Of a stretch of 64,000 bases of DNA, positions 16,283 through 23,829 are shown piece after piece. Source of the DNA: Paenibacillaceae bacterium (GTDB lineage Bacteria; Bacillota; Clostridia; Lachnospirales; Lachnospiraceae); contig SVDU01000019.1 of assembly GCA_015057705.1 (NCBI GenBank), positions 1 to 64,000 of the forward strand, written 5' to 3'. Under the pieces are notes generated by a model that was not told the origin of the DNA, searched no databases, and worked only from the letters and a program-made list of their open reading frames with translations. Each line of letters starts with the position of its first letter. The stretch's first letter is position 1. A program made the position numbers and the translations under genes.

Positions 16283-17656
16283 ATGTTTCGTGTGAATAAC
16301 GGCAGCAGGATTCACTCTTGTAACGACGACGATCCTGCTCCCAGGCGTTATTTAAACCCTGCTGATATTTATATTGTAAAAGGGTATGGGATAGAAGTGT
16401 TTTTAGAAAATCTCAATTCACCGGCAGGCATTGTTTTTGATGAAGAGGGAAGTCTTTATATAGCTGACTCCGGCCTGTCTACAGGCAATCCCCAGGTTTT
16501 GAAAGTGGTGAATGGTGAGATTGAACTGATTGCGGAAGATTTTGTAACCCCTATTTCCGGAATTAATTATTTAAATGGGGTTCTTTATGTATCCCACAGA
16601 GGTTTCGTCACCAGAATATTCCGGGATGGGAAAAGACAGAATATTATTATGGGTCTGCCAAGCAACGGTGATCATTACAATGGTCCGGTTGCTTTTTCGC
16701 CGGACTATAAGATCTATTTTGGGCAGGGAACCGTTACCAACAGCGGCGTTGTAGGAAATGATAACGAGTGGGTACCGGTTTCTCCATTGCTATGTGATTA
16801 CACGGGAGATTATGTTATACTGACTGGTCAGAATTTTACAACAGATAATATTCTTACGGAAGCAGTTACCGATGATCCTGCATTTACTGGTGCCTTTTCT
16901 CCCTATGGGATTCCTAATATTGAGTTTGAAATAAGAAAAAGATATACCAAAGCGTCAGGAAGCATCTTGCGGGCCAACCTTGACGGGTCCAATTTGGAAC
17001 AGGTAGCCTGGGGGTTTCGTAATCCCACTTATCTAAAGTTTAATAACAGCGGTCAGCTGTATGCTGTGAATAACGGGTTTAATCCGGTAGGAAGCAGACC
17101 CATAGATAATGCAACCGATGATTTCTATTACATAACCCCGGATGTCTGGTATGGCTGGCCTGATTATTCAGGCGGAGAACCGGTAAATTCTCCAAGATTC
17201 ACTCCCACAGGCGGTTATCAGCCTACTCTATTGTTAAAAAATCAGCCAAACATACCTCCAAGACCCTATGTAACCTTTCCGCCCAATTCCACTTTGATGA
17301 GTTTTGATTTTAATTATAATCAGAAATTCGGACCATACGGAGATGTTTATGTAGCAGAGTATGGCAGTACCATTAAAACGGCAGTTGGTGACGGCTTATC
17401 CTATGCCGGCGCCGGTCACCGGATATCAAAAATTGATATGAGGGCAAGAACCATCAGTACATTTGCCATCAATATGAGTGGTTTTCCTTCGTCCCTTTCC
17501 AAGGGAGGCGGACTTGAGCGGCCAAGTCATCTGTTGTTTGGCCCCAATGGATCCATGTATATCGTTGATATGGGCTTAAATATCGAAGGTGACCCCAATA
17601 TCTTTATTCCCGGAACTGGAGTGATCTGGAGAATATTTCGTACCAATAATGAATGA
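16283..17656 (+). CDS. Beta-propeller protein, glucose/sorbosone dehydrogenase or NHL-like
   Basis: A 457-residue protein with repeated propeller blades: SPAGIVFDEEGSLYIADSG, YKIYFGQG, FRNPTYLKFNNSGQLYAVNN, GDVYVAEYGS and RPSHLLFGPNGSMYIVDMG. The overall order resembles PQQ-dependent glucose/sorbosone dehydrogenases (PF07995), though NHL-repeat proteins look similar. No signal peptide is visible, unlike the periplasmic relatives. Catalytic residues are not clear enough to claim enzyme activity. It follows msrAB by 49 bp and precedes the carbonic anhydrase by 24 bp on the same strand. Confidence 0.7.
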   Translation: MFRVNNGSRIHSCNDDDPAPRRYLNPADIYIVKGYGIEVFLENLNSPAGIVFDEEGSLYIADSGLSTGNPQVLKVVNGEIELIAEDFVTPISGINYLNGVLYVSHRGFVTRIFRDGKRQNIIMGLPSNGDHYNGPVAFSPDYKIYFGQGTVTNSGVVGNDNEWVPVSPLLCDYTGDYVILTGQNFTTDNILTEAVTDDPAFTGAFSPYGIPNIEFEIRKRYTKASGSILRANLDGSNLEQVAWGFRNPTYLKFNNSGQLYAVNNGFNPVGSRPIDNATDDFYYITPDVWYGWPDYSGGEPVNSPRFTPTGGYQPTLLLKNQPNIPPRPYVTFPPNSTLMSFDFNYNQKFGPYGDVYVAEYGSTIKTAVGDGLSYAGAGHRISKIDMRARTISTFAINMSGFPSSLSKGGGLERPSHLLFGPNGSMYIVDMGLNIEGDPNIFIPGTGVIWRIFRTNNE

Positions 17657-17680
17657 CTCATGTAAGGAGAAGGACAGAAT

Positions 17681-18235
17681 ATGTTAGAAGAGATACTGGA
17701 ATATAACAAAGAATTTGTTAAAAATAAAAATTATGAAAAGTTTATCACCAATAAATATCCGGAAAAGAAAACGGCAATCGTGTCTTGTATGGATACAAGG
17801 CTGACAGAGCTGCTTCCGGCTGCACTTGGTTTTAAAAATGGAGATGCAAAGATCATTAAAAACGCAGGAGGGGTTATTTCCCATCCCTTTGGCAGTGTTA
17901 TGAGAAGCCTGCTAATAGGGATCTATGAGCTGGATGTCAGGGAAATTCTGGTAATAGGACACACGGACTGCGGAGCCAGATATACAGACAGCAGCAAGTT
18001 GATAGAGCTGATGAAGGAACGGGGAATCAGGCAGAAGGATATCGATTTAATTAAGTATTATGGAATTGATTTTGAATCCTGGCTGGGTGGATTTAAAGAC
18101 TTAGACCAATCCATCAAAAAATCAGTGGAACTGATCCGAAACCATCCATTGGTTCCGGATGAGATCCGGGTCTATGGACTTGTGATTGATTCGGTGACAG
18201 GTGAGTTAAGTAAAGTTGAGGATAAGGGCCTATGA
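17681..18235 (+). CDS. Beta-class carbonic anhydrase
   Basis: A 184-residue enzyme interconverting CO2 and bicarbonate. The zinc ligands are visible: Cys36 and the Asp38-Arg40 dyad in SCMDTRL, and His94/Cys97 in GHTDCGAR. Length and lack of signal peptide fit the small cytoplasmic beta-class found in Firmicutes. Its stop codon overlaps the ATG of the next gene (ATGA at 18232), so the Gfo/Idh/MocA oxidoreductase is translationally coupled. The start is ATG 17681 after AAGGAGAAGG. Confidence 0.92.
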   Translation: MLEEILEYNKEFVKNKNYEKFITNKYPEKKTAIVSCMDTRLTELLPAALGFKNGDAKIIKNAGGVISHPFGSVMRSLLIGIYELDVREILVIGHTDCGARYTDSSKLIELMKERGIRQKDIDLIKYYGIDFESWLGGFKDLDQSIKKSVELIRNHPLVPDEIRVYGLVIDSVTGELSKVEDKGL

Positions 18236-19227
18236 AGCTTGGAATTGTCGGTTCCGGAATCATTGTAAAAGATTTTTTATCCATTGCCCATCATCTGAAG
18301 CATACCACAATTGTATCTCTTTGCAGCACAAAAAGGAGCGAAGATGATGCCAGAGCTCTTGCAAAGGAATATTTTATAGGGCAGGTTTTTACGGATTATG
18401 AAGATTTTTTAAAGAGTGAAGCGGATACGGTATATTTGGGTTTACCCAATCATCTTCATTTTTCCTATGCATTCCAGGCATTAATGGCAGGAAAAAATGT
18501 AATTGTGGAAAAGCCATTTACTCCTGCCATAGAGCAGGCCACGGTTTTAAGCAGGACAGCCAGAGAGAAACACTTATTTCTGTTTGAGGCTGTAACCACT
18601 TTATACCAGCAGGATTACAGGAGAGTAAAGGAGCTGATTCCTTCTCTTGGAAGCATAAAACTGGTCCGTTGCAGCTATTCCCAATATTCCAGGCGGTATG
18701 ACCGTTTTAAAAATGGGGAAGTGCTTCCTGCCTTTGATCCTGCGTGCGCCGGAGGTGCCTTGATGGATATTAATATTTATAACCTCCATTACGCTGCGGG
18801 TCTTTTTGGAAAGCCTGAATCAGTTCATTATTTTGCGAATATAGAAAGGGGAATTGATACCTCCGGAGTGCTTTTACTGGATTATGGAAGCTTTCTTTGC
18901 ACCCTGACCGGAGCCAAGGACTGCAGTGCACCAAATTCCTGTATTATTCAGGGGGACAAAGGTTATCTGATACAGGACAGTCCGGCGAATATCTGTGAGG
19001 GGGGCCGTGTGCTTTTAAATGATGGATCGGAAGAGACAGTAGGGAATCAATCCTACAGTCATCGAATGATCAGCGAATTCCTGGAGTTTGAAAAAATGAT
19101 TCGTTCCGGTGATCTTACTACCTGTTACCGCTATCTGGATCACACTCTTTGCGTATGCCAAATTCTAACACAGGCAAGGAGAATGGCCGGAATTGTATTT
19201 CCGGCAGATGGACAAGAAGTGCAGTAA
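18232..19227 (+). CDS. Gfo/Idh/MocA family NAD(P)-dependent oxidoreductase
   Basis: A 331-residue two-domain dehydrogenase. The Rossmann half begins MKLGIVGSGIIVKDF (GxGxxx), and the conserved EKPF motif lies in NVIVEKPFTPAIEQA, placing the catalytic Lys near residue 95. The C-terminal half contains GGALMDINIYNLHYAAGLFG, the usual substrate-face segment. Members oxidise or epimerise sugars, inositols or related polyols; the substrate is not evident. It overlaps the carbonic anhydrase by four bases and ends before a strong terminator. Confidence 0.87.
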   Translation: MKLGIVGSGIIVKDFLSIAHHLKHTTIVSLCSTKRSEDDARALAKEYFIGQVFTDYEDFLKSEADTVYLGLPNHLHFSYAFQALMAGKNVIVEKPFTPAIEQATVLSRTAREKHLFLFEAVTTLYQQDYRRVKELIPSLGSIKLVRCSYSQYSRRYDRFKNGEVLPAFDPACAGGALMDINIYNLHYAAGLFGKPESVHYFANIERGIDTSGVLLLDYGSFLCTLTGAKDCSAPNSCIIQGDKGYLIQDSPANICEGGRVLLNDGSEETVGNQSYSHRMISEFLEFEKMIRSGDLTTCYRYLDHTLCVCQILTQARRMAGIVFPADGQEVQ

Positions 19228-19241
19228 TTATGAGTATAAAA

Positions 19242-19289
19242 AAACGCGTCCTGCCAGGTTCCGTTAAGTTACCTGGTGAAGACGCGTTT
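19242..19289. terminator. Terminator after the Gfo/Idh gene, convergent with the OFA transporter
   Basis: AAACGCGTC pairs with GACGCGTTT, with an inner CCAGGT/ACCTGG stem; T- and A-rich flanks could serve both directions. Confidence 0.75.
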
Positions 19290-19310
19290 ATTTAATTTAT
19301 AATCCCCAAT

Positions 19311-20543
19311 TTATGCTACTTTTGATTTATGAATGCTTCTATAGACGAATGTGAGTCCAAGTCCGGCTAAAGAGATGACCATGGCTGTGAGGAATGCATT
19401 TTTATAGCTTCCGGTAGCAGCAAAGATCTTGTTTAAAATAATTGGTCCTACAGTACCAGCCAGAGCGAATCCGATAAACATGATTCCGTAATTGACACTG
19501 TTGTTTTTCGGTCCGAACTGATCCGCAGTAAAGCCTGGGAAAACACCCATGAAAGCACCGAAACAGATTCCAATCACAGAGATGGAAATATAGAATAAAA
19601 CCACATCTCCTTTGTTACAGAAGTAAAGCATGATCAGACCGATGACAGACATTACACAGGCAAGTGCCAGGGTGTTGATCCGTCCGATTTTGTCGGAGAC
19701 AGATCCGGCCAGGATTCTGCCAAGTACATTAAATAATGCAAGGGTAGAAACGGCAGCCGTTGCTGAAACAACAGACATTCCCACGATGTTCTGAGCCAGA
19801 GGGGAAGCCATTGGAATAAACATCAGGGCAGCAAATGCACCGCAGGTAAGAAGTACAATCATAACGTAGAAAACCGGTGTCTGTAACATTTCTTTCCAGT
19901 TCTTATTCATGGCGGCCTGTTTGCCAGCAGAAGGAGGTGTATATCCTTCCGGAACGAAATCGGCGGGGCATTTTTCCATAAAGAAAGCGCCCACACAGAT
20001 AATCACTGTAAAAACAGCACCAATAATTTTAAATGCAGAAGTAACACCTGTTGTTGATATAATCATGGCAGCAATGGGTGGAATAATAACAGAACTGATT
20101 CCAAACGTCGCTGTGGTAAGTCCTCCTACAAGACCTCTCTTGTCCGGGAAGAACTTAATGGATGTACTGATGGTGGCGCCGTAAACCATTCCAAGACCTA
20201 ACCCCAGTAAAATGCTGTATGTTCCGATTAAAAAGTTTACGCTGTTAGCATAACCGGACAGGAACATTCCGCCGCCGAACATGATACCTCCGATTAAGAC
20301 TGCTAATTTCGGACCCAGAGTGTCGTTGATGGTACCTCCGGTAATCATGGTAATAGGACCTACTGCATTGGCAATTACGAATACAATGGATAAATCTCTG
20401 GCAGTCAGTTTCAACCCTGTGATTTGGCTTAAATGTTCTGCCATTGGTACGGAAAGAACGCTCCATGCATATAAGGAACCGATGCATAAGTTAATGAGAC
20501 AGCTGGCGATCAGAATCAACCATCTTTTCTTGTTGTAGTTCAT
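19311..20543 (-). CDS. OFA family MFS transporter (oxalate/formate antiporter-like)
   Basis: A 410-residue, 12-helix major facilitator. N-terminal RWLILIASCLINLCIGSLYAWSV and the following helix are typical of the OxlT/OFA family, whose members exchange small carboxylates such as oxalate, formate or lactate. The loop after helix 2, GGTINDTLGPK, is the MFS motif-A equivalent; the second half has GSVSDKIGR. I moved the start to ATG 20543, preceded by TTAGGAGGAG. It diverges from a PadR regulator, and its promoter carries a perfect 20-bp palindrome, so PadR control is likely. The substrate cannot be deduced. Confidence 0.88.
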   Translation of the reverse strand: MNYNKKRWLILIASCLINLCIGSLYAWSVLSVPMAEHLSQITGLKLTARDLSIVFVIANAVGPITMITGGTINDTLGPKLAVLIGGIMFGGGMFLSGYANSVNFLIGTYSILLGLGLGMVYGATISTSIKFFPDKRGLVGGLTTATFGISSVIIPPIAAMIISTTGVTSAFKIIGAVFTVIICVGAFFMEKCPADFVPEGYTPPSAGKQAAMNKNWKEMLQTPVFYVMIVLLTCGAFAALMFIPMASPLAQNIVGMSVVSATAAVSTLALFNVLGRILAGSVSDKIGRINTLALACVMSVIGLIMLYFCNKGDVVLFYISISVIGICFGAFMGVFPGFTADQFGPKNNSVNYGIMFIGFALAGTVGPIILNKIFAATGSYKNAFLTAMVISLAGLGLTFVYRSIHKSKVA

Positions 20544-20556
20544 GCTACTCCTCCTA

Positions 20557-20606
20557 ATTGTTATTATTATAACAATGTTTATATCATGATCAATGGAACA
20601 TGTCAA
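20557..20606 (-). promoter_or_regulatory. Promoter and operator of the OFA transporter gene
   Basis: On the minus strand TTGACA (20606-20601), 17 bp, TATAAA (20583-20578). The palindrome ATTGTTAT-TATT-ATAACAAT (20557-20576) begins immediately downstream and would cover the start site. A related ATAACAAG half-site lies by the divergent padR promoter. Confidence 0.65.
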
Positions 20607-20651
20607 TATAAACATGTATATAATTTTAATATTTTATACAATACTGTTATA

Positions 20652-20690
20652 TTGACATATTTTCCATATTTGCTATAGTTATAACAAGAA
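20652..20690 (+). promoter_or_regulatory. padR promoter with ATAACAA half-site
   Basis: TTGACA-16-TATAGT (20652-20679) with an extended TG at the -10 box; GTTATAACAAG follows at once and matches half of the palindrome in the divergent transporter promoter. Confidence 0.55.
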
Positions 20691-20714
20691 ATTAAGAAAA
20701 TCGGGGAAAATGAA

Positions 20715-21248
20715 ATGAGAAGTTTGAAATATGCCATATTAGGGCTATTATGCCGCCACCCTATGACCGGTTATGAAATAGCAAAAGAATTTAATAGTGA
20801 GCTGGCAGAATTCTGGTATGCCAATCATAGCCAGATTTATCCGGAGCTGAAAAAGTTAAATGATGAGGGACTTGTCAGTTATGACATTGAAATAAGCGGA
20901 GAAATCCTGGAAGCGAAACGTTATACTATAACGGAAGAGGGGAATGAGGATTTTACAAAGTGGCTGAATAAAGATGAAAAGATCCAAAAGACTCCCAAAG
21001 ATATATTTCGCCTAAGGATGTATTTTTCAGGTAATATGAATGTGGAAACAAGAGTCCGTCTTTTGGAGAATCAGCGAACCCAGCATGTGAAACGATTAAA
21101 TACATTAAAAAAGAAAAATGAACCGTACACCGAAGTTCCGCCTCGTGATTCAGACAGGTTCGGGGATTTTCTTGTGCTTCAGGGTGCAATCATGCGGCAG
21201 GAGAATATTATAGCCTGGATTGATAAATGTATTAGTTATTGTAAATAG
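20715..21248 (+). CDS. PadR family transcriptional regulator
   Basis: A 177-residue regulator. The N-terminal winged helix reads LKYAILGLLCRHPMTGYEIAKEF followed by WYANHSQIYPELKKLNDEGLV, the PadR hallmark. The C-terminal half is the helical Vir_act_alpha_C-like dimerisation domain. It is divergent from the OFA transporter; both promoters carry ATAACAA-type half-sites, so it probably represses both. Phenolic acids are the classical PadR ligands, but the transporter family points rather to a small carboxylate. Confidence 0.88.
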   Translation: MRSLKYAILGLLCRHPMTGYEIAKEFNSELAEFWYANHSQIYPELKKLNDEGLVSYDIEISGEILEAKRYTITEEGNEDFTKWLNKDEKIQKTPKDIFRLRMYFSGNMNVETRVRLLENQRTQHVKRLNTLKKKNEPYTEVPPRDSDRFGDFLVLQGAIMRQENIIAWIDKCISYCK

Positions 21249-21250
21249 TA

Positions 21251-21279
21251 TTGACAACTCCATTTTGTTGTGTTATTAT
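21251..21279 (+). promoter_or_regulatory. Promoter of the T-box/aminotransferase unit
   Basis: TTGACA-17-TATTAT directly after the padR stop codon and about 20 bp before the T-box leader. Confidence 0.7.
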
Positions 21280-21289
21280 TTCGGAAATA

Positions 21290-21554
21290 GTGAAAAGGCA
21301 ATGAAGAGGAATAGTACGTATACGGAGAATTTCAGAGAGAAGGTGGCTGGTGTGAACCTTTATTGAAGTATATGGAAGCAGTCTCGGAGCTTTGAACCCA
21401 ACGGGAAGAATCCCTAGTAGGCTTCAACGGAATTCCCACGTTACAGGGACGCGGTATGTCAGTACCGTATGGAGTGCAGAGGATTCTCTGAATTTAGGTG
21501 GTAACACGGATTGTATATTCGCCCTAAGCGTATTAACGCTTGGGGCCTTTTTTT
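21290..21554 (+). promoter_or_regulatory. T-box leader with alanine (GCA) specifier and terminator
   Basis: Canonical stem I elements are present in order: AGTA (21313-21316) opposite GAA (21375-21377) as the loop-E motif; the stem CGTATAC/GTATATG; AGAGAG; and GGTGGCTGGTG. The codon after GAA is GCA (21378-21380), read here as an Ala specifier. The T-box sequence AGGTGGTAACACGG is at 21496-21509. The terminator GCCCTAAGCG-TATTAA-CGCTTGGGGC plus T-run is at 21521-21554. Uncharged tRNA-Ala should stabilise the antiterminator and allow expression of the aminotransferase. Confidence 0.9.
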
Positions 21555-21584
21555 ATGCAAAAATCAGGAAAGAGGGATATTATT

Positions 21585-22802
21585 ATGAGAAAATTTGAAA
21601 AATCAAAAAAACTGGATTATGTGTGTTACGACATCAGGGGACCGGTTATGGACGAAGCAAACCGAATGATCGCCCAGGGAGTCGAGATCTTAAAGCTGAA
21701 TATAGGAAATCCTGCTCCATTTGGTTTTCGGGCACCAGAAGAGCTTCTGATGAAAATGAACAGTAATCTGGTCCATACAGAAGGCTACTCCGATTCAAGA
21801 GGGTTACTCTCTGCCAGAGAAGCAATTGTAAAGTATTGCCGGAAAAAAGGAATTGAGGAAGTGGGAACAGAGGATGTTTATACAGGAAATGGAGTCAGTG
21901 AATTAATTACACTTTCCATGCAGGGCCTTTTGGACTCTGGTGATGAAATCCTGGTACCTTCACCGGATTATCCCCTGTGGACAGCGTCCGTAACACTGGC
22001 AGGAGGTACAGCAGTTCATTATATCTGCGACGAAGCCTCAGACTGGTATCCGGATATCAATGATATTAAAAGCAAGATCACAGAACGCACAAAGGGAATC
22101 GTCGTGATTAATCCCAATAATCCTACAGGAACCCTTTATTCCAAAGAACTGCTGGAAGAAATCGTTAAGCTATGCCGGGAAAATGGTCTCATAATTTTTG
22201 CTGATGAGATCTATGACAGACTGGTTCTTGACGGTCTGGTCCATACATCCATTGCTTCACTTGCTCCCGATCTCCTTACGATTACGTTTAACGGTCTGTC
22301 CAAGTCCCATTTAATTGCAGGATACCGCTGCGGCTGGATGAGTCTTTGCGGGGACAAATCCTTGGCAAGGGGGTATGTGGAGGGAATCAATCTGCTGTCT
22401 TCCATGAGACTGTGTTCCAATGTTCCCGCCCAGTCTGTCATAGAGACAGCTCTTGAGATGGAAGAGGAGACAAAGAAACTTCTGGTTCCCGGCGGCCGTA
22501 TTTACGAGCAGAGAGAATACATATATGAGGCATTAAACCAGATTCCTGGGATTTCTGCAACGAAACCGAAAGCGGCTTTTTATGTATTTCCTAAGATTGA
22601 TATAAAACGGTTTGGAATTTATGATGATGAAAAGTTTGTTCTGGATTTCTTAAGAGATAAAAAGATTCTTCTTACCCATGGCGGAGGTTTCCACTGGGAG
22701 AAGCCAGATCATTTCAGGGTGGTTTATCTGCCGGAGATGGAACAGTTAAAATCTGCATGCAACAGACTAAAGGATTTTCTTACTTACTACAGACAGGAAT
22801 AG
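21585..22802 (+). CDS. alaA: Pyridoxal-phosphate aminotransferase, AlaA (glutamate-pyruvate) type
   Basis: A 405-residue fold-type I aminotransferase, the same length as E. coli AlaA. Signs are LDYVCYDIRGPVMDEANRM and ILKLNIGNPAPFGF at the N-terminus, NPNNPTGTLYSKE, the PLP lysine in FNGLSKSHLIAGYRCGW (about residue 240), and FRVVYLP near the end. AlaA makes alanine from pyruvate and glutamate, which fits the alanine T-box in the leader. The start is ATG 21585 after GAAAGAGGGA; the longer track ORF begins inside the terminator. It is monocistronic, followed by a terminator at 22811. Confidence 0.9.
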   Translation: MRKFEKSKKLDYVCYDIRGPVMDEANRMIAQGVEILKLNIGNPAPFGFRAPEELLMKMNSNLVHTEGYSDSRGLLSAREAIVKYCRKKGIEEVGTEDVYTGNGVSELITLSMQGLLDSGDEILVPSPDYPLWTASVTLAGGTAVHYICDEASDWYPDINDIKSKITERTKGIVVINPNNPTGTLYSKELLEEIVKLCRENGLIIFADEIYDRLVLDGLVHTSIASLAPDLLTITFNGLSKSHLIAGYRCGWMSLCGDKSLARGYVEGINLLSSMRLCSNVPAQSVIETALEMEEETKKLLVPGGRIYEQREYIYEALNQIPGISATKPKAAFYVFPKIDIKRFGIYDDEKFVLDFLRDKKILLTHGGGFHWEKPDHFRVVYLPEMEQLKSACNRLKDFLTYYRQE

Positions 22803-22810
22803 GAATAGAA

Positions 22811-22848
22811 CTGGTCCTGCAGCATTTTTGCATGCAGGACCAGTTTTT
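22811..22848 (+). terminator. Terminator after alaA
   Basis: CTGGTCCTGCA (22811-22821) pairs with TGCAGGACCAG (22833-22843), followed by TTTTT. It overlaps by two bases the stop codon of the convergent SGNH gene. Confidence 0.85.
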
Positions 22849-23818
22849 ACTTGGAACTTTTCTTGGTCTGTGTCTCATAGGTTTTAAACTCATTATTCCA
22901 GGATTCAAACCGGGGATCCTGGCGGTGATCGGTCAGGAGGTTTAAACCGGATAAGTAATTTCCCATATAGGCAGAAACTTTTTTGGCTCCGTAATAGTTG
23001 ATATGATCTCCGCCGTCTCTGGTATCCGTGTTCCAGTCAATGGATAACTGGTCTAAAGACAGGTTAAGATCGATGTAATCAAGGTCATTTTTATCAGCAA
23101 ACTGTTTTACTGCATTATGTTTTGCATAAGTCCAGCATTTTGGAGAAGGAGAGCTGTATAAGACCAGCCGGATTCCTTTTTCCTTACATAACTCGCTGAT
23201 TTTTGTCAGATACAGATAGGGCTGATCCTGTATTACCTCAACCTCATCCGTCTCTTCTGTGTAAGAACCTCCCATATAAGGTTTGCTGTTAATATTATAT
23301 TGATAGCCCTTATATGCAGGAGATGGTTTTTCTGCCATATCAGCGCTTAAATTTTTCAACATATAGAAATGGAAATATCTCCAGTTGTTATGATACTGGT
23401 AAATGGGAAATATCTTTTTCGTTTTATCATCAATAATTGTTTCCAGAGCATTGATGTATTTAAAATCCCGAAAACAGGCATTGGTTTCCAACAGCACAAC
23501 CTTTGGAGACTGTTTATTTAACACCTTTTCCAGAAGATAATAGGTATCCTGAAGTCTCTGTGCGGGTACGCCTAAGTTAAAGCCAGTATACCCGTAAGTA
23601 TTCCAGATCTCCAAAGGAGAGATGCTGGTGGAACTTTCACTGTCTCCGATGGATACGTATCCGATGGTATTTTTTGGTTCTTTATAGATTCCTCCGGCTT
23701 TTTTATAAAGTCCTTCTGCTCCGGTGTTTGCTGGAAGGAACAGAAAGGACATGATATATAAAAGAAGCGTAAGTCCGGTAATAAAGGCTAATGTTCTTAT
23801 TGTGTTTCCTGCATGCAT
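22847..23818 (-). CDS. DltD-like SGNH-fold protein, membrane anchored
   Basis: A 323-residue protein with one N-terminal membrane anchor (about residues 8-28) and an extracytoplasmic SGNH-like domain. The nucleophile region is GYVSIGDSESSTSISP; the catalytic Asp-His pair is in GGDHINYYGAKK near residue 280. The fold matches DltD/AlgX-type proteins that work with an MBOAT in transferring acyl groups to envelope polymers. The start is ATG 23818 after AGAGGTGA; the track ORF at 23926 runs into the MBOAT gene. It is the last gene of the seven-gene operon, 11 bp after the MBOAT gene. Confidence 0.75.
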   Translation of the reverse strand: MHAGNTIRTLAFITGLTLLLYIMSFLFLPANTGAEGLYKKAGGIYKEPKNTIGYVSIGDSESSTSISPLEIWNTYGYTGFNLGVPAQRLQDTYYLLEKVLNKQSPKVVLLETNACFRDFKYINALETIIDDKTKKIFPIYQYHNNWRYFHFYMLKNLSADMAEKPSPAYKGYQYNINSKPYMGGSYTEETDEVEVIQDQPYLYLTKISELCKEKGIRLVLYSSPSPKCWTYAKHNAVKQFADKNDLDYIDLNLSLDQLSIDWNTDTRDGGDHINYYGAKKVSAYMGNYLSGLNLLTDHRQDPRFESWNNEFKTYETQTKKSSK

Positions 23819-23829
23819 TCCGTCACCTC

